Source: Sulfurimonas xiamenensis (GTDB taxonomy: Bacteria > Campylobacterota > Campylobacteria > Campylobacterales > Sulfurimonadaceae). Taken from it: a stretch of 64,000 bases of DNA. The stretch is from the NCBI RefSeq assembly GCF_009258045.1, contig NZ_CP041166.1, positions 1,426,001 through 1,490,000 on the forward strand. Direction: 5' to 3'. Position 1 is the stretch's first letter. Each line of letters opens with the position of its first letter. The notes beneath the pieces are model-generated. The model was not told the origin of the DNA and searched no databases. It worked only from the letters and a program-made list of their open reading frames with translations. Positions 55,079-63,746 of the stretch are shown here, piece after piece. The position numbers and the translations under genes were made by a program.

Positions 55079-56769
55079 GCACATTTGTCCGCCTAACAGA
55101 CTACAAAAGTAGTGATGAAAAAGAGCAGGGTTTTTTTAAACCTAAAAATAGATATGAAGCTAAACAAGAGGATTTTTCTAAAATCCCTACATCCCCTATT
55201 GCTTATTGGGTTAGTGATAAAGTGAAAAAAATATTTGAAAATCAAAAGATTAGTGAATATTCATTTTCAGATGGAAAAAATGTAACTGGGAATAATGATG
55301 AATATCTAAAACAAATATGGGAAATTAACTTAAATGATATAGGTCAAGATAATAAATGGCTTTTTATGATGAAGGGTGGGGATTTTAGAAAATGGTATGG
55401 TAACTTAGAATATGTAATGAATTGGAGTGAAGAGGCAAGAACTCACTATAAGAAGAATAAGGTAGGAAGGTTAATCCCAGAGTATTTATGGTATAAAAAA
55501 GGTATTACTTGGAGTAAAATTTCATCTAAAAATGCAAGTTTTAGAGTATTGCCAGAAATATGCACATTTGATGAAGTGAATATTAGTTTTAATGATTTAG
55601 ATAAATATAATTACATTCTTGCTTTTTTGAACTTATCAATTGCTAAATCATTACTTCAAATTACAAATCAAACATTAAGCTTTCAGACAGAAAACATTTT
55701 GAATCTTCCAATTATTTTTTCAGAATCAGAAGATATAAAGCAAAGAATAGAAACTATAACCCAACAAAACATAGACATCTCAAAAGAGGAATGGGACAGC
55801 CGAGAAACATCGTGGGACTTCACAAAAAATGAACTCATAAAACACAAATCAGATTCTAAAATTGAAACAGCATACACTAACTACTGTAACTATTGGAAAG
55901 AGCAACACAACACACTACACCATAACGAAGAAGAACTAAACAGACTGTTCATAGATATATATGAACTTCAAGATGAACTTACACCAGAGGTAGAGTTAAA
56001 AGATATAACGATACTAAAAAATGAAACGAAAATAGTTGATAGAGAGTTAGTCTTTCAAGCAGATGAGATTATGAAACAGTTTATCTCTTATGGTGTTGGT
56101 GTGATGTTTGGTAGATACTCACTTGATAGTGATGGACTGTTGATTGCAAATATGGGTCAAGAAGTTCCAACCTCTACAACATTTGTGATAGATGATGACA
56201 ATGTTATCCCTGTGCTTGAAGATGACTACTTCAAAGATGATATAGCTTCAAGATTTGTTCAGTTTGTTAAAACTACTTTTGGAGAGAATAGTTTACAAGA
56301 AAACATCCGCTTTATTGAAAACGCATTAGGTACAACAATTCGTAAGTATTTTGTAAAAGGGTTCTACGAAGACCATATCAAACGCTATAAAAAACGTCCA
56401 ATCTACTGGATGGTAAGTTCTCCTAAAAAAGGTTTCAATGTTCTCATATACATGCACCGATACCAGAGTGATGTATTTGCAAGGGTAAGAAACAGTTACC
56501 TCACAGAGTACATCAGCAAACTTGAATCACATAAAGAGACACTTCATCTAACAACTACATCTGAAACAGCTTCAGACAAAGATAAAAAAGACGCAGATAA
56601 GCAGATAAAAAACATAGAAACAAAACTCAAAGAGCTAATAGAGTTTGACCGAGAAAGTATGATGAGCTTCTCTCAAAATGGAGTGGATATTGATTTGGAC
56701 GATGGAGTAAAAGTCAACTACTGTAAATTCAAAGAGATACTCTATCCAATTACAGGGCTTTGTAAATAA
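55075..56769 (+). CDS. pglX: PglX, C-terminal specificity half
   Basis: C-terminal half of the BREX methyltransferase, 564 residues. It begins MSTFVRLTDYKSSDEKEQGF and goes on into the family motif DFSKIPTSPIAYWVSDK, which in intact PglX follows the catalytic domain. It contains the region expected to recognise DNA (about 80-250) and the typical end with KRPIYWMVSSPKKGFN and a helical tail. No SAM or NPPY motif is present. Start ATG overlaps the stop of the preceding gene. With the N-terminal half it totals 1,109 residues, close to a full PglX. Confidence 0.88.
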   Translation: MSTFVRLTDYKSSDEKEQGFFKPKNRYEAKQEDFSKIPTSPIAYWVSDKVKKIFENQKISEYSFSDGKNVTGNNDEYLKQIWEINLNDIGQDNKWLFMMKGGDFRKWYGNLEYVMNWSEEARTHYKKNKVGRLIPEYLWYKKGITWSKISSKNASFRVLPEICTFDEVNISFNDLDKYNYILAFLNLSIAKSLLQITNQTLSFQTENILNLPIIFSESEDIKQRIETITQQNIDISKEEWDSRETSWDFTKNELIKHKSDSKIETAYTNYCNYWKEQHNTLHHNEEELNRLFIDIYELQDELTPEVELKDITILKNETKIVDRELVFQADEIMKQFISYGVGVMFGRYSLDSDGLLIANMGQEVPTSTTFVIDDDNVIPVLEDDYFKDDIASRFVQFVKTTFGENSLQENIRFIENALGTTIRKYFVKGFYEDHIKRYKKRPIYWMVSSPKKGFNVLIYMHRYQSDVFARVRNSYLTEYISKLESHKETLHLTTTSETASDKDKKDADKQIKNIETKLKELIEFDRESMMSFSQNGVDIDLDDGVKVNYCKFKEILYPITGLCK

Positions 56770-57680
56770 TGAGTGATTACTGGTATACAGACGAGTATGG
56801 ACGGAAGCGTCATGTTCAAGATGGCGTTTCGTCTGATTCAGCACGCTATAGACATGAAAGTATATATAACCCCTTTTATGCTCATAGTGATTTTAGCAAA
56901 GATAGTTATCTATACTTGACATCATGTCCCAAATGTTTTGAAGCTGTCTACTATTGTAATTGTTCAAATGGTGGTCGTGTATTTTTTGATTCACTTGCAC
57001 CTGATTGGGATAAACATCCATGTACCTCTACAGCAACATATCAACCAAAAAATATCGACGAAAAATACTCATTAATAATACCTACACATAATTACTACCA
57101 GCGTCATGAAGATTATGAAAGAAGGTCGACTACATTTGAGGTTCCAAGTTTTCTAAAAAGTATTAAAATTAATACTACCGATGATATTCTATATAAAAAT
57201 CTGACACAAAATACTATGATTTTAGTCAGAGAATCCAATGGTAGGTTTTATTTAACTATTATAGTAACAACCAAAAAATTTAAAAATCATCATTTATGTA
57301 ATAACAAAAGATTTAATAATCAATATATTATGCAAGAATACATCATCAGTTTATTAAGTAAAGTTGATTTTACTCAAAGTGTTGATATCTCTAATGAAGT
57401 AATGCATACCAAGGGTAATAAAAAAATTATAAAACTTGATAAATTTCAATCTATTACAATAAATAAGAATCAAAAAAAGGCTAAGAAACCATCTAAAAAA
57501 AATGTTATTAAGAAGAATAAAATAAAGCAAGAATTTAAGCCAGTGGAACAAAAAGTATATGTTTCCAAAAAAACTGGGCTGAAAATAGTAAAAAAGAAAA
57601 ATACTGACATTATCAATGAAACAACAGAAAATGTTAGTGTAGAATCTTTAGAAGAAAATGAATGGAAGATAGTCAAATGA
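56769..57680 (+). CDS. Cysteine-rich probable zinc-binding protein within BREX
   Basis: A 303-residue protein. Residues 53-85 hold a metal-binding pattern C53-x2-C56, C63-x-C65, then GGRVFFDSLAPDWDKHPC with C85, a motif I have seen in defence-island proteins (CPxC...GGRVFFDxLxPxWxKHxC), so a zinc-binding role is likely. The C-terminal third (about 225-280) is strongly lysine-rich and may bind nucleic acid. Not a known BREX core gene. It overlaps pglX-C by one base and pglZ by 4 bp. Confidence 0.72.
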   Translation: MSDYWYTDEYGRKRHVQDGVSSDSARYRHESIYNPFYAHSDFSKDSYLYLTSCPKCFEAVYYCNCSNGGRVFFDSLAPDWDKHPCTSTATYQPKNIDEKYSLIIPTHNYYQRHEDYERRSTTFEVPSFLKSIKINTTDDILYKNLTQNTMILVRESNGRFYLTIIVTTKKFKNHHLCNNKRFNNQYIMQEYIISLLSKVDFTQSVDISNEVMHTKGNKKIIKLDKFQSITINKNQKKAKKPSKKNVIKKNKIKQEFKPVEQKVYVSKKTGLKIVKKKNTDIINETTENVSVESLEENEWKIVK

Positions 57681-60130
57681 TAGATATTAAACAAAGACTT
57701 ACAAGCATATTTGAAAAACAGCGATTAGTGTTTTGGTATGACGACAATGCTGAGCTAAAAGAACAGTTTGATAACATCAGCCTTGATAGTGTTGAAAAGC
57801 TTGTTATAGATAACAATGAGTTTAGCATTAAACGCCAACTATTAAAACTTCAGCCTGATGACAAGTTTTTAATCTACTCGCCAACTCATGCACCAAAAAA
57901 TGAAGCAAACTGGCTGCTGGATTTGAACATTGCAAACTACATGTTTAGTGCTGATAAGACAAGCCTTATACTACAAAACTTAGGACTGGATGTCACTTTT
58001 AAAGAGTTTGTAGGAAGATTCGATAAATTTCTTAATGCTCCAACACGAGTAGAAGCTCTAAAAACAACATTAAGTGAAAGAGAGACTCAAGACTCTTTAG
58101 GACTTAAAATGATGGCTGTAAGTATAGGATGTGATGATAACATAGCTTCTATAATGCTAAGAGTATTTGAAAATGAAAAACATTTTGAGACACTTAGTAA
58201 GTTTGCACTCGATGGACTCTTTTTTAAAGCTGTAAAAAGCAAGTTCGCTTATGAAGGAGAGAGTCTTAAAGACCTACTTCATAAACTCCTTCAAAATCAT
58301 TTTTATTTTTACTTAGACAAAAGCAAATGCACACTAAACTCTGATGCCAGACTATTTGTAAAAAGCTGGATGGACAGCAGTAGACATAAGGAAAGCTTTG
58401 AAAGAATCTCAAAAACAGTAGAGAATGAACTCAATATTAAAAACATCATAGCTGACGCTGATGCTTCAAAACTTATGATGTGTGACACTTATGAAAAATG
58501 TGACCAAGCAGTAATAAGCCATCTTTTAACTAAACTAAATAGTGATAATATCTCTTCAAAAGAGATGTCAAAGAGCATTGCAATTCGTGAGCATACGTTT
58601 TGGTATGAGAACTATCAAAACATCTATCAGGCGATACTAAGTGCTTCTGAGCTTTTTGACTTTGTAAAAGAGACTCGTCTAAGTATGAGTAGTTTTAATG
58701 ATGGAATAAAAGAGTATACACTTCACTGGCATAAAGCAGACAGATACTATAGAGAGTACTCTCTTGCTTCAAGTAAAGCTGAACATCTTGAACTACTAAA
58801 AGCACTCAATGTTAAAATAGAAGATGTCTATCTTAATGGCTATTTGAGAGAGTTAAATGACAACTGGCAAAGTTTTGCAGATACTTACACGGCACAAACT
58901 ACAACTTCACATCAACAACATTTTTATAGCAATGTTGTAGAAGCACATTTGAAGAAGAATCAAAAAGTATTCGTCATTATCTCAGACGCAATGCGTTATG
59001 AATGTGGAGTTGAACTTAGCTCAAAAATAGAGAGCATGGACAAATACAGCTCTTCATGTGAAAGTATGGTAAGTTCACTTCCATCTTACACTCAACTTGG
59101 GATGGCTTCTTTACTTCCTCATAAAGAGCTCTCTATCGGAGATAAAAACGACATCGTATTTATTGATGGCAAGTCATCATCAGGGATGGCAAACAGAGAT
59201 AAGATATTAAAATCATATGAAGAGAACGCTTCTGCTATTGGCTATGAAGAGTTTTTAAAGTTTAGTAAAAATAATGGTAGAGAGTTTGTTAAAAACAGCA
59301 GTGTCATCTACATCTATCATGACGAGATAGACAAGATGGGCGAAAAAAATGAGATAAAAACTTTTGACGCAGTTGTTAGTACATTTGATAGTCTCATTAA
59401 AGTAGTCAAACAAATCTCAAACTTTAACGGTTCTACCATCTACATCACAAGTGACCATGGATTTTTATATACTAACAGAGCGACTGAAGAAAGCGAGTTT
59501 TGTAAAGCAGAAGCAGAAGGAGCTATAAAGCTTAATCGTCGTTTCATCATAGGACAAGGCTTAAGTAAACAGACTTGTGTTGCCAAATATGATGGAAAAT
59601 CTCTTGGAATTGAGGGAGAAAATGATTTTCTCATTGCAAAATCTATCAATAAAATCAGAGTGCAAGGTGGTGGTAACCGTTTTGTACATGGGGGTGCAAC
59701 GCTACAGGAGTTAGTGATACCACTCATAAGCGTTAAAAAAGCTCGTAGCACTGATGTTAAAGATGTAAATGTAGAGATTATTCCACTGAGAAACATCTCA
59801 ACAAACACAGTCAATGTAGCACTTTACCAATCTGAAATAGTAGATGAAAAAACGCAACCAATAACACTGAAAATATCTTTTGAAAGTGTTGATGGTGTAA
59901 CTCTTTCTGATGAATTTAAACACACTTTTGACTCTACTGAGCAGTACGATACAAACAGAGAGTCAAGATTTAGACTAACATTTAAACAAGATATAAATAA
60001 GTATAACAATCAAACCATTAAACTTGTGACAAAGAAAGTGCTTGATGGCAGTAGTGAAACTCCAATATATAAAGAACTTGAAGTGAAATTGGCTCTCTCT
60101 TTCTTCAATGACTTCGATGATGATTTTTAG
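57677..60130 (+). CDS. pglZ: BREX phosphatase-fold protein PglZ
   Basis: An 817-residue alkaline-phosphatase-superfamily protein, the signature gene of BREX. Metal-site motifs are VIISDAMRYECG (Asp437) and ITSDHGFLYTN (D593, H594), with GNRFVHGGATLQELVIPLI after it. I start at the ATG at 57677, which overlaps the stop of the zinc-type gene (ATGA) and has GGAAG eight bases before; an upstream ATG at 57662 would add five residues. Intact and full length for a type 1 PglZ. Confidence 0.93.
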   Translation: MIDIKQRLTSIFEKQRLVFWYDDNAELKEQFDNISLDSVEKLVIDNNEFSIKRQLLKLQPDDKFLIYSPTHAPKNEANWLLDLNIANYMFSADKTSLILQNLGLDVTFKEFVGRFDKFLNAPTRVEALKTTLSERETQDSLGLKMMAVSIGCDDNIASIMLRVFENEKHFETLSKFALDGLFFKAVKSKFAYEGESLKDLLHKLLQNHFYFYLDKSKCTLNSDARLFVKSWMDSSRHKESFERISKTVENELNIKNIIADADASKLMMCDTYEKCDQAVISHLLTKLNSDNISSKEMSKSIAIREHTFWYENYQNIYQAILSASELFDFVKETRLSMSSFNDGIKEYTLHWHKADRYYREYSLASSKAEHLELLKALNVKIEDVYLNGYLRELNDNWQSFADTYTAQTTTSHQQHFYSNVVEAHLKKNQKVFVIISDAMRYECGVELSSKIESMDKYSSSCESMVSSLPSYTQLGMASLLPHKELSIGDKNDIVFIDGKSSSGMANRDKILKSYEENASAIGYEEFLKFSKNNGREFVKNSSVIYIYHDEIDKMGEKNEIKTFDAVVSTFDSLIKVVKQISNFNGSTIYITSDHGFLYTNRATEESEFCKAEAEGAIKLNRRFIIGQGLSKQTCVAKYDGKSLGIEGENDFLIAKSINKIRVQGGGNRFVHGGATLQELVIPLISVKKARSTDVKDVNVEIIPLRNISTNTVNVALYQSEIVDEKTQPITLKISFESVDGVTLSDEFKHTFDSTEQYDTNRESRFRLTFKQDINKYNNQTIKLVTKKVLDGSSETPIYKELEVKLALSFFNDFDDDF

Positions 60131-60133
60131 GAT

Positions 60134-62164
60134 ATGAACATGGATTTAAACAGCAAACTAAACAACGAATTTATAGGTAAAGTAGTTAGAAAAGACCTTA
60201 CAAAATCGATTAAAGATGGAGCGAATGTTCCTATATATGTTTTAGAGTACCTACTTGGAATGTACTGTGCAACAGACAACGAGGAGCAGATACTTGAAGG
60301 TGTTGCTAAAGTAAAAGATATTTTGGCAAAAAACTATGTCCGTCCTGATGAAAAAGAGGTTGTAAAGTCTCGCATAAAAGAAAAAGGTCGATACAAAGTA
60401 ATCGATAAGGTCTCGGTAAAACTAAATGAAAAAGATGATGTTTATGAAGCGGAGTTTAGTAACCTTGGAATCAACAAAATTGTTATCAATGAAGATTATG
60501 TCAAGCAGTATCAAAAGCTTTTAGCTGGCGGTATCTGGGTTATTGTCACACTTGAGTATTACTACGATGAAAATGCAAAAGGTGCGTCGCCTTTTCACAT
60601 CCAAGACCTAAAACCAATTCAGATGCCAAACATGGATATGGAAGAGTTTCTATCTCAAAGAAAAAAATTTGATAATGAAGAATGGATGGATGTCGTCATC
60701 AGAAGTACAGGAATGGAGCCGACCAATTTTGACACTAAAGCAAAATGGCACTTACTCGCTCGTATGGTTCCGTTTGTAGAGAATAACTACAATATGTGTG
60801 AACTTGGACCTCGTGGAACAGGTAAATCATTTGTTTATAAAGAGATATCGCCTAACTCAATCTTAGTGAGTGGTGGACAAACGACGGTTGCAAACCTTTT
60901 TTACAATATGAGCAGTAAGACTATCGGACTTGTTGGAAACTGGGATATTGTTGCCTTTGATGAAGTCGCAGGAATAAACTTCAAAGACAAAGACGGTATA
61001 CAGATTATGAAAGACTACATGGAGAGTGGAAGCTTTGCACGTGGAAAAGAGCAAAAACAAGCAAAAGCTTCATTTGTGTTTGTTGGGAATATCGATGGAA
61101 GTATAGAAAACATAGTAAAAACCTCTCATCTACTTTCGCCATTTCCAAAAGAGATGATAGACACAGCATTCTTTGATAGATTTCACAACTATCTCCCAGG
61201 ATGGGAAGTACCAAAAATGCGACCTGAGTTTTTTACAAATGAGTATGGATTCATCACAGATTTTATGGCTGAGTGGATGAGAGAACTACAAAAATATAAT
61301 TTCTCCAATGCTATAGATAAATACTTTAAACTGGGACATGACCTTAATCAGCGTGACAGTAAAGCCGTCAAAAAAACAGTCAGTGGACTTTTAAAACTTA
61401 TGCACCCAGATGGAGAGTACAACAAAGAAGATGTTCGTACATGTTTAGAGTATGCACTGGTTGGTAGAAGACGCATTAAAGAACAGCTCAAAAAAATCGG
61501 TGGTATGGAGTTTTATGATGTCAACTTTTCATATATCGACATAGAAGATGATAGTGAAATAAGAGTAGCCGTTCCTGAGAGCGGTGGCAACTCGCTTATA
61601 CCTGATGGTCAACTTCCAAACGGTTCACTATATACGGTATCATCAAATCCTGATAATGGGCATAAAGGACTATTTAGATTAGACCTACAAGTTATGTCTG
61701 GTAATGGTAAACTCGATAGTACAGGCTTTAGCGGTACAGCTATTAAAGAAGAGATAAAAGAAGCAACGAATTACATCCAAGCAAATCTTCATAGAGTATC
61801 TATCAATGCAAAGTATAAAGACTTTGATTACCATCTAAAAGCTACTGACCTGAATGGTATTGGCAAATCAAAAGATATTGAACTGGCTATTTTCGTATCG
61901 CTATGCAGTGGTGTTCTTGAAAAACCATTACTTTCACAAATGGTCGTTCTTGGGAGCATGAGCATTGGTGGAACCATTATAGGGACTGAGAGTCTTCCTG
62001 ACGCATTGCAAATCGCAAGTGATAGCGGTGCAAAAAAAATATTATTACCTGCTCTTGACATGGCTCAAATGGTTAAAGTACCACCTGAGCTGATGAGTAA
62101 ATTTCAGTTAATAATTTACTCTGACCCAATTGACGCTGTTTTTAAAGCTGTTGGGGTTGAGTGA
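60134..62164 (+). CDS. brxL: BREX AAA+ protein BrxL
   Basis: A 676-residue protein marking the type 1 BREX class. The ATPase domain has GPRGTGKS at 225-232 and VAFDEVAGINFKDKD as Walker B. A Lon-like C-terminal domain includes VLGSMSIGGTIIGTESLPDA and KKILLPALDM; I see no clear Lon-type Ser-Lys dyad. It follows pglZ by 3 bp. BrxL is a DNA-binding ring needed for defence but not for methylation in known systems. Confidence 0.93.
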   Translation: MNMDLNSKLNNEFIGKVVRKDLTKSIKDGANVPIYVLEYLLGMYCATDNEEQILEGVAKVKDILAKNYVRPDEKEVVKSRIKEKGRYKVIDKVSVKLNEKDDVYEAEFSNLGINKIVINEDYVKQYQKLLAGGIWVIVTLEYYYDENAKGASPFHIQDLKPIQMPNMDMEEFLSQRKKFDNEEWMDVVIRSTGMEPTNFDTKAKWHLLARMVPFVENNYNMCELGPRGTGKSFVYKEISPNSILVSGGQTTVANLFYNMSSKTIGLVGNWDIVAFDEVAGINFKDKDGIQIMKDYMESGSFARGKEQKQAKASFVFVGNIDGSIENIVKTSHLLSPFPKEMIDTAFFDRFHNYLPGWEVPKMRPEFFTNEYGFITDFMAEWMRELQKYNFSNAIDKYFKLGHDLNQRDSKAVKKTVSGLLKLMHPDGEYNKEDVRTCLEYALVGRRRIKEQLKKIGGMEFYDVNFSYIDIEDDSEIRVAVPESGGNSLIPDGQLPNGSLYTVSSNPDNGHKGLFRLDLQVMSGNGKLDSTGFSGTAIKEEIKEATNYIQANLHRVSINAKYKDFDYHLKATDLNGIGKSKDIELAIFVSLCSGVLEKPLLSQMVVLGSMSIGGTIIGTESLPDALQIASDSGAKKILLPALDMAQMVKVPPELMSKFQLIIYSDPIDAVFKAVGVE

Positions 62165-62244
62165 TGGAAGTTATCGGAGCTGGAATCATAGCCATCATAG
62201 TGGTTTACTTTTTAGCTAAGGCTTTTGTATCACTTTTTTGGTAA
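62164..62244 (+). CDS. 26-residue single-pass membrane peptide
   Basis: ATG at 62164 shares its A with the TGA stop of brxL and the frame runs to TAA at 62242-62244. The peptide begins MEVIGAGIIAIIVVYFLAKA and ends FVSLFW, one continuous membrane helix with a charge near each end. No separate ribosome site is needed if coupled to brxL. No known family. The next gene, on the opposite strand, ends 3 bp later. It may be a real micropeptide or a chance frame. Confidence 0.5.
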   Translation: MEVIGAGIIAIIVVYFLAKAFVSLFW

Positions 62245-62246
62245 TT

Positions 62247-63188
62247 TTAAAAATCTAAGTCTCGATAAAGCACATCGGTTAAATAACATATATAAGCCAT
62301 ATCTTTTATGAGCTTTGTTTCTTTATTATTTACATACATTTTATTTATTATATCATCTACATATACATTATGAGGAAGCCCTTTATTGTAATCAAAATAC
62401 CTATTCATATCAATTTCAAGTGTTTTTTCCAAAGAAGGCTCTATTTTATCTATATATGTTCGGGCATAGTTATTTCTAAATATAACCATATCCTTATCTT
62501 GCCTATAGATATCTTCATCTTCATAATCTACTCTTCCAATTATGTCTCTTGCCAAATACAAAAAAAATCTATACTCAAAGTTTTTAATAGCACGAAATTC
62601 ACTAAGATTGTTTAACCTGTCACGTATATAGTCTTTGTTATACATCTTATCTAAAAAATATTCTCCAGACTCCAAGTTTGATTGTAAGCTATATGAGTTT
62701 CGTAAGTATGCTAAGTATAGATTACTATTATCGTGGTAATCATATATTTTTTTAAAGCTATAATTATTCTCAATAAATTTTCCTTTCATATATTTCGTAT
62801 ACTTGAAATCTCTATCACTATCTTGCTTATCAAGTCTATTTAGTATAAGTAATGTCGGTATTTTTCGTGATGTTACAGACTCTATATACTTTAAAGTTTT
62901 GATGGTTTGTAGCATACATTCATATCCATATTCAAACGGAATTACAATCAGCTTAGCTTTTTCAATAAATTTTTTTGTATATTTTGTTTCAACATTAGTA
63001 CCTATATCAAATATGCCCCGTTTATTACTTGCTGTAATTTTAGCAACTTGAGGGAACTTATACTTATGCTCTTCATCAAGCATATAGCTATTTTTATCGA
63101 CATAAATTGGAAGATTCAACAATCTACCTAAATTATAAGTAAGCAACGTACAGCCCACACCATGCTTTTTATTCATAACCAAAATCAT
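62247..63188 (-). CDS. ParA/MinD-like protein with degenerate Walker A
   Basis: A 313-residue protein. The N-terminus ILVMNKKHGVGCTLLTYNL looks like the deviant Walker A of ParA/MinD proteins (KGGVGKT), but the key Lys is Cys13 (KHGVGCT), and IFDIGTNVE stands in the Walker-B-like place. KLIVIPFEYGYECMLQTIKTL and IPTLLILNRLD also fit the SIMIBI fold. ATP hydrolysis is doubtful. The C-terminal half (about 165-313) is charged, Tyr-rich and unfamiliar. It converges on the BREX locus and is divergent from the 92-residue gene. Confidence 0.72.
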   Translation of the reverse strand: MILVMNKKHGVGCTLLTYNLGRLLNLPIYVDKNSYMLDEEHKYKFPQVAKITASNKRGIFDIGTNVETKYTKKFIEKAKLIVIPFEYGYECMLQTIKTLKYIESVTSRKIPTLLILNRLDKQDSDRDFKYTKYMKGKFIENNYSFKKIYDYHDNSNLYLAYLRNSYSLQSNLESGEYFLDKMYNKDYIRDRLNNLSEFRAIKNFEYRFFLYLARDIIGRVDYEDEDIYRQDKDMVIFRNNYARTYIDKIEPSLEKTLEIDMNRYFDYNKGLPHNVYVDDIINKMYVNNKETKLIKDMAYICYLTDVLYRDLDF

Positions 63189-63348
63189 ATTATTAAAAAC
63201 ACCTTAAAATTCATATAAACCCTTGCTAATGCTTTATTTTACTAAAAAATCTGTTAATTAAAACCCTTGTTCTTGGGATATTTATAACTTTGAAGTCAAA
63301 TTTTTTCTTCTGTCACAATACGGAAAATCTAAACAAAAGGAAAAAAAG

Positions 63349-63627
63349 ATGAGAAACACAAAACGAGTTGTAAAAGTCACGACAAGTGAAATAGAGATTA
63401 TCACTCGTCACTATACCTATGAAGTGATAGTGGAAGAAGCTATGGCAGATGAGTTCATGGAAAAGATGAGTGAGCTGTGCGGTCATAAAGAGATTTATGA
63501 AGTGCTGAACAATCATGTGTGCAAATATATAACTCGCAAAGACGGAAAACAATATCCAAGTGATGAGAATTTTTCATCAAGCATTGATAAAGTTGAACTC
63601 CTAAATCAACCTGCTTGGAGCCTTTAG
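63349..63627 (+). CDS. Uncharacterised small protein of the island
   Basis: A 92-residue mixed alpha/beta protein beginning MRNTKRVVKVTTSEIEI and ending with a Trp (NQPAWSL). The ribosome site is strong (AAAGGAAAAAAAG). No family is recognised. I prefer this frame over the overlapping minus-strand frame (63313-63552), which has no ribosome site. The upstream 160 bp is shared with the divergent ParA-like gene and contains AAACCCTTG twice. Confidence 0.65.
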   Translation: MRNTKRVVKVTTSEIEIITRHYTYEVIVEEAMADEFMEKMSELCGHKEIYEVLNNHVCKYITRKDGKQYPSDENFSSSIDKVELLNQPAWSL

Positions 63628-63638
63628 TATAAAGGTTC
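63618..63638 (+). repeat. Stem-loop 1 of a covarying pair
   Basis: GAGCCTTTA-GTA-TAAAGGTTC, a 9-bp stem (one G-T) with a 3-base loop, overlapping the stop codon of the 92-residue gene. It resembles stem-loop 2 at 63653-63673, with changes that keep the pairing. Confidence 0.6.
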
Positions 63639-63652
63639 TTGCTGTTTTCTTT

Positions 63653-63673
63653 GAGCCTTCATTATGAGGGTTC
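63653..63673 (+). repeat. Stem-loop 2 of a covarying pair
   Basis: GAGCCTTCA-TTA-TGAGGGTTC forms the same 9-bp stem as stem-loop 1, with compensating differences (TTA/TAA becomes TCA/TGA) and a T-G wobble (T59-G69). It is 14 bp after stem-loop 1, in the gap before the last gene. No T-run follows, so it is not a plain terminator. Confidence 0.6.
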
Positions 63674-63746
63674 AACGGAGATTGCAATCTAAATCTGCGG
63701 TGCTTTACGAAGCCAAATATTATAAACACAACAAAGGATTATAAAT

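Noticed and set aside
51126-56769. The split pglX as a type I restriction HsdM/HsdS pair
   Set aside because: No hsdR is present, both halves match PglX in order and motifs, and brxA, brxB, brxC, pglZ and brxL surround them.
63313-63552. A minus-strand frame of 79 codons
   Set aside because: It overlaps the 92-residue plus-strand gene, which has a strong ribosome site; this one has none.
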